A DNA stretch of 64,000 bases, from contig BROG01000138.1 of the NCBI GenBank assembly GCA_030159075.1, positions 966,501 to 1,030,500 on the forward strand, given 5' to 3'. This document shows positions 59,161-64,000 of the stretch, piece by piece. The notes below the pieces were generated by a model. It made no database searches. It was given only the letters and a program-made list of their open reading frames with translations, and was not told the origin of the DNA. The stretch's first letter is position 1, and the number at the start of each line of letters is the position of its first letter. The stretch is from Atrina japonica (Eukaryota; Mollusca; Bivalvia; Pterioida; Pinnidae). Made by a program: the position numbers and the translations under genes.

Positions 59161-60859
59161 TCAATGAATTGTCAATAATGACAATTTACCTCTTACCTCT
59201 CAAAATAGTACCAGCAATTGAGAATCTGAGCGCTCAGCCTCTAATATTTCAACAAAATACAAAAATTTCAAATGTTTTAATAGACTTTATTATCTAACAA
59301 AAACAACTAATTACCTTTTATAAGAAAATTCGTCTATTGTTCTCTCATGCAGTACAAAATATTTTAGTTTGTAAAAAGAAAAATAACATTGTATTGACGT
59401 ATATCATAGCTGTGTAAAGGAAATGAATACAAGCAAAATGGCTCATAAATTGAAGTTGAATAATTATCACATATGTATATAAATATATATTATCATAATT
59501 CAAAAAGACTCGGCTTGTTGAACGGTATATTTCTGTATAAATTATCACAAATTAATAGATCTAGCACGACGTTGTCAAGGCAATTCAGGTACTTAATCAG
59601 TGATATTCATATCTTTCAATCAACCATTCATTACAAGGCACGGTTATTTAATTGTGGCTCAGGACGGTAACAATTAATATAGATATTTCAAATCGCGTGC
59701 TATAACAAAAAAATTGGGAATCAAAGTAGATACCACTGTTTAGTTACACGAAGCTGTATCTTTGGACACGCAAGAGTTAGCTAGTCATATAAATATCTGT
59801 TTATTAGCATTTCTCTTGAAAACGTTACAACAAAATCAAGTAGGACGGAATGTTAGAAAATACATGAATATGGAAAAGAATTTCTAGAATATATAAGCTT
59901 GATTGAATACAAGAAAATATCAATAAAGGAAAAACATAGTAGGACGGTTTACACATGTAAATACTGCTAACTTAAATTCTGTAGTATCACAAGCATCAGA
60001 AAACAAATACATGTATATGCTAAAAATACACATAATTTACGGACCCACAAAAAGGTGGATATCATAGCCTACTAGACCTGCCCAGTTCTATAACTCTGAT
60101 ATAACAAATGAGAACTTACAATCACAGTCCATCAAATAAATAAGATATAAACAAATAAAATACATATAAGACATATTGTAACAGTATATAGTGTGTTTGA
60201 AGAGTCCTTCAGAAGCACAATGTTAATGAATGGGGTAAATCTGACTGTATAAAGGAGTCTGACTCTAGGGAGTGTTTGATTCATCATCAAGTAGGGAGTG
60301 TTTGATTAGTCATCTGGTAAGGAATGTTCGATTTATCACCAAGATTCAGCTGTACAAAAAGTAAGAAACTGGATATTTTCATTTAGAATTTATAAATAGG
60401 CATAAACAGACATGCAATACAACATTACATTATTCAACAAAGGTACATGAACAGGATAAATCATTCTCTATCAAGAAAGCACTAAACGTTATGGAGTGCT
60501 AGAACAAATTCAAATATTGAATTCTTGGTTAAAGCTATATGCACTTAAAAGTGTGGGAAGCCTTTGAGAACATTGTTCAGCCAATCTTTTATTTAATCAG
60601 ATAATGTCACTAAAATGTCTGTAACAGGTACAGTATGATCAATCATATTAAATGCTACAAAAACAGAAAAATGGAAATTTTGCATTAACAAAGTTCTAAC
60701 AAATAGTATGAAAAGTTCTGCTCTACACCTTCACCAAAATATATGTCAAAAATCTAAATTGTAAGATCTAAAGTCAGAAATGTCTAACAATATGATTATC
60801 TTTAGAATGTCTCAATAGAAAATCAGTATAAACAAAACAATTGTAAGTTGCCATGACAA
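59161..60859. other. 3' flank of the dynein gene
   Basis: AT-rich. A minus-strand AATAAA (plus strand TTTATT) lies at 60,588-60,593, about 270 bp after the dynein stop, and could be the polyadenylation signal. No other feature seen. Confidence 0.45.
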
Positions 60860-61249
60860 CTACTTGATGTCACAGAGAAGAGCAACACCACGCAATACCC
60901 AGTGATCTGGTGTTTGATTGGTCTTCAAGAACACAGCTGCAATGTATGTTAGATCTGTTCTTCGTGGTTTCTTGTAGATTGGACACTTGTACATTCGAGC
61001 ATCTTCTTTATCTGAAGAACTGTTGATGGCGTAGATGTGAATCACAGGCATTGGTTCAAACAAGACTTTAGGCTTGGGCTCAATCAGCTTACAGCCTCGT
61101 TTATCCCAACCAGCTCCTTCAAGGAACAAACCATATACATAGACACCCTCTGATGGAGGGGTGACAATGTCATCTTTCATGTAACGGGTTACGTCGTTGT
61201 GAAGGATCACGCTGTCCAATGCCCATCCTTTATGTGCTCGAGTTACTTC
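60860..61249 (-). CDS. Dynein terminal exon
   Basis: 130 codons including TAG at 60,862-60,860. Acceptor TTTACAG on the minus strand. Begins [19 protein letters not shown] and ends LLCDIK. Confidence 0.93.
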   Translation of the reverse strand, partial: EVTRAHKGWALDSVILHNDVTRYMKDDIVTPPSEGVYVYGLFLEGAGWDKRGCKLIEPKPKVLFEPMPVIHIYAINSSSDKEDARMYKCPIYKKPRRTDLTYIAAVFLKTNQTPDHWVLRGVALLCDIK

Positions 61250-64000
61250 CTGTAAAGATTACAATTTAAACCAGTAAATCATGAGACTTTGTAAAATTCA
61301 CTTTCTTGTTAAAAGTACAAAAAAAGCTGAAATTTATATGAATTATGATGATGACAGAATCCCATGCCTTTACAGAGAGCATAATTACAAAATGGGCTAA
61401 TATGCATTTTACCAGTCGCTGCTGTTATCTTTAATTTTATCAACAGTCATCATTAGGGTTTAGGTTTAGGATTAAGGGGTAAGGTTAGAGGTATTTTCCC
61501 TTTTCTTTTTCTATAACGACCACTCATATACTGCAGTCATACCACAGAACGACAATGATGGATTTAAATAATCAAAATAACATGAATAACAAAATCACAC
61601 TTAATGTAAATTTTGGAAATGTTTACAACTTGAAATTTAAAAGATAGTTCAATTTCCCCTGTATAATGGTGTGTACAATGTTCATATTTCATTATCAAAC
61701 ATCCTCTATGATTTCATATTTTCTAATACTGAATACTTGGTTAGCAATACAGGTAAAAACAGGCATGTAAAAATCTAATCAACTTACCTGTCTCATAGCT
61801 GTCAGGAATCCCTGAGCATTAAAGAATCCAGTCATCCAGAAAGTATTTGGACGTCCTTCAAAACACCATGTGTGGAACTGATTATTCCTGTCAATCAATT
61901 CAGTGAACCAGAAACCTAGAGTACTGGAATCCCAGGATATCTGAAAAAGAAACAAAATAAATCATGACTTCATGTACTTGAGGTTGCCATAGTTTTATAT
62001 ATGTTCTTTTACTCTAACAGAAAATCATCACTCACATTTATCCATGACAGGTTTTAATGGTTTAAAAACCTAATTTCAAGATTTTAAATGAACCAAAGTA
62101 TAAATAAATATCAACCCAACTCTCATCTATTTATTAAATCCCTAAAATTTGGTTTGAGAGTTGTAAAAGTTTAAGCTATGTCACCAGTACAACAAGTCCA
62201 GCACATTTTTAAAGCTATAGAACTAAATGACATCATGATTATTCTAAAAAGATTTCTTCACATTTACTGTTCCATATAAGGGCAATAGATCAAAAGCAAT
62301 GCTGCACACCACAAAAATAAATTCTCAAATCTTAGAATATTACTCTTACAATTTGGCTAAAATTGAAAGTTGTAAATTTCTTTGGTTTGAGTATTTCTTA
62401 TTGCAGTTGTATGGTGCTGGACAAAGATATGTTAATTCAATCTCTAACAAATTCTGAATATAAGGTAAAAGTTATACTGTGCAAAATATTTTGATGAAAT
62501 ACCTTTGCCCAAGCCTTTGGAATTCTGGCATCATACATGCTATCCAAAGCATCTCGAAGATTCTCACTCATAATGATGGTACCGTCGATGGCCAGTTTCA
62601 GGTCGTGCAACGTTAAACGCACACATGTAATGACTCTCTGCATTCTATCAATTTCCTGACGCAAGAAAATATTCATTGGTTGCAATTTACCCATTTTCTC
62701 GAGGCGAGCACGCACCTCAAATGGAACATAGTCATTTGGAAGTTTTTCCAACATGTCATCACAGAGACGGTACACAACAGACTCACGAGTTTCACCAGAG
62801 CCACTGCTGCTGTCCTTGGGTTGGATTTCCAGAATCGTGTCCAGTACTGTCTTAGCCGTCTTACTCTGATATCTGTAATAATGAGTTCATACCACATCAG
62901 ACAAAACACACAGATATAAAGATATATGTCAACAGAGTCCACCTACTTTTCCTTAAATAAAATTCAAGACTGTTTTCCAACTATTTCAAGGTCAAGAAGT
63001 GATTTCCAAGACTACAAAATATTAATACTATGGTGTTAGAGCACAGCGATTTCCTCTACTAAAATGATCACCTCCCTCACTATATTTATATTCTTCCAAG
63101 CTAGCTGATAGTCCTGTAACTGTGTTCCGGAATACATTCAAGTTTGTTAAATGAGTCTTGTGCTGCTTATCATAGATCATCAAACTAAATTTCAAGACTT
63201 TTCCACGGTTGTTTTCTTAAAGTTGAATATTTCTTAAGTTTTTCACACAAAGCGAATGTGCAAGAACCGTGTGTGAAATATCTAGCAAACAAAAAATGAG
63301 GAGTAAGAACAATCTGTATACATTATTGTAAAAGAAATTATGTATGTTAGAAATGCAGGCGCGCACACTGCTATTTAAAAGAAATGAACATACGTGATGT
63401 CAGCATTGCCATGGAGACCAAATGCCTCGGGTGAGTCCGTTCCTGGCAGGTTATTGATATAGTCCAGGTATTCGGGCATCTTGTTACACTTTGGTATTAC
63501 ATAACCTTTGTAAAACACAAACGCTGGTTGGAACATATTCTCTCCAAACCATACTTTGCAGAAGGTATTGAGTAAACGTTTGTCATAATCATCTGTAACA
63601 CGACCACCATACTGAATCTCACCAAACATGTATCGTACACAAATCCAGTTCACACCCTAGAAATATGAAAAAATAACACAAAATTTAAAATGTATAAAAA
63701 AAAAGGTGAACCCTAGAAATAAATAAAATAAAATTCCATCAACTTAAAACCTGACCTTCTTTATTTAAATTTCAAAAATAAAAAATAACAAAAAATCCAC
63801 CTCAAAAAAAAAAAAAAAAAAAAAATCAAAGAATTACAAGAATAATTAATCACAATATGTTACTAAGTTACCAGAATATTATGACAATAAGGTATTTTTT
63901 GTTTGTTTTTTTTTCATGAGAGAGTAAAATAAATTCCACAGACAGACCTTTTTAATATCCATGTCATCTAAGTGGTTCTGTACAAACTGTACACTGGCGT
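60860..64000 (-). CDS. Axonemal outer-arm dynein heavy chain, C-terminal part (DNAH5/DNAH8 type)
   Basis: The last 408 residues of a dynein heavy chain whose remaining roughly 4,000 residues lie beyond the window. Exons on the minus strand: 64,000-63,948 (partial), 63,656-63,394, 62,872-62,503, 61,940-61,788, 61,249-60,860; all GT-AG with consistent phases. Landmarks: [96 protein letters not shown] and the terminus [10 protein letters not shown]. These are the AAA6/C-terminal domain words of axonemal heavy chains, and the ending is typical of the DNAH5/DNAH8 group. The protein drives ciliary and sperm-tail beating by ATP-powered microtubule sliding. No damage is visible, so it is probably functional. 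DNAH5 and DNAH8 cannot be told apart from this portion. Confidence 0.93.
61788..61940 (-). CDS. Dynein penultimate exon
   Basis: 51 codons, phase 0 both sides; acceptor TTTTTCAG, donor CAG|GTAAGT. Encodes [20 protein letters not shown] and [20 protein letters not shown]. Confidence 0.93.
62503..62872 (-). CDS. Dynein exon
   Basis: 370 nt; acceptor TTATTACAG, donor GCAAAG|GTATTT. Encodes [20 protein letters not shown] and [12 protein letters not shown]. Open reading past the donor to 62,437 is intronic. Confidence 0.92.
63394..63656 (-). CDS. Dynein exon
   Basis: 263 nt; acceptor ATTTCTAG, donor ATCAC|GTATGT, phase 2 out. Encodes [20 protein letters not shown] and [11 protein letters not shown](T). 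Confidence 0.92.
63948..64000 (-). CDS. Dynein exon, cut by the window edge
   Basis: 17 complete codons ([17 protein letters not shown]) before the donor AAAAAG|GTCTGT. The exon continues beyond 64,000. Confidence 0.85.

Overview
This is an AT-rich, intron-rich, repeat-dense eukaryotic window. It most likely comes from a bivalve mollusc. The reasons are tRNA-derived SINEs, a GIY-YIG Penelope-like retroelement with its dispersed 3' tails, a Polinton/Maverick-like relic, tandem intronless nicotinic-receptor-like genes and many minisatellites. The species assignment is inference; gene structures were built by eye from GT-AG splice sites and phase consistency.

Layout. (1) 1-9.7 kb: no gene seen; two minisatellites (about 57 bp and 84 bp units), a SINE and a (TA)n palindrome. 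(2) 9,734-35,000, + strand: a 16-exon FMN/cappuccino-type formin of 1,738 codons. All splice phases agree. It has a DEP-like N-terminal domain, a coiled coil, a very short FH1, a complete FH2 and a 937-residue disordered tail in one exon. Its introns hold SINEs, microsatellites beside splice sites, and two oppositely oriented arrays of one minisatellite. (3) 37.8-49.7 kb, + strand: two intronless Cys-loop (nicotinic-like) receptor genes, tandem paralogues, with a 4.7-kb Polinton-like relic between them. The relic has about 240-bp terminal inverted repeats packed with CRE, ETS, CCAAT and YY1-like sites. (4) 50.9-53.3 kb: an extreme G-rich tract. (5) 54.06-55.26 kb: a SINE whose middle has grown into about 36 copies of a 28-bp unit. 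(6) 56.5-59.2 kb, - strand: a dead Penelope-like element with the GIY-YIG domain upstream of the reverse transcriptase. (7) 60.86-64.0 kb, - strand: the last five exons of an outer-arm axonemal dynein heavy chain (DNAH5/DNAH8 type), running off the window edge.

The host genes have unrelated jobs: actin nucleation (formin), ligand-gated cation conduction (two receptors) and ciliary beating (dynein). No shared pathway is implied. The most distinctive signals are the formin architecture, the opposed self-complementary intronic arrays, the promoter-like termini of the Polinton relic, the SINE-derived minisatellite and the G-rich tract.
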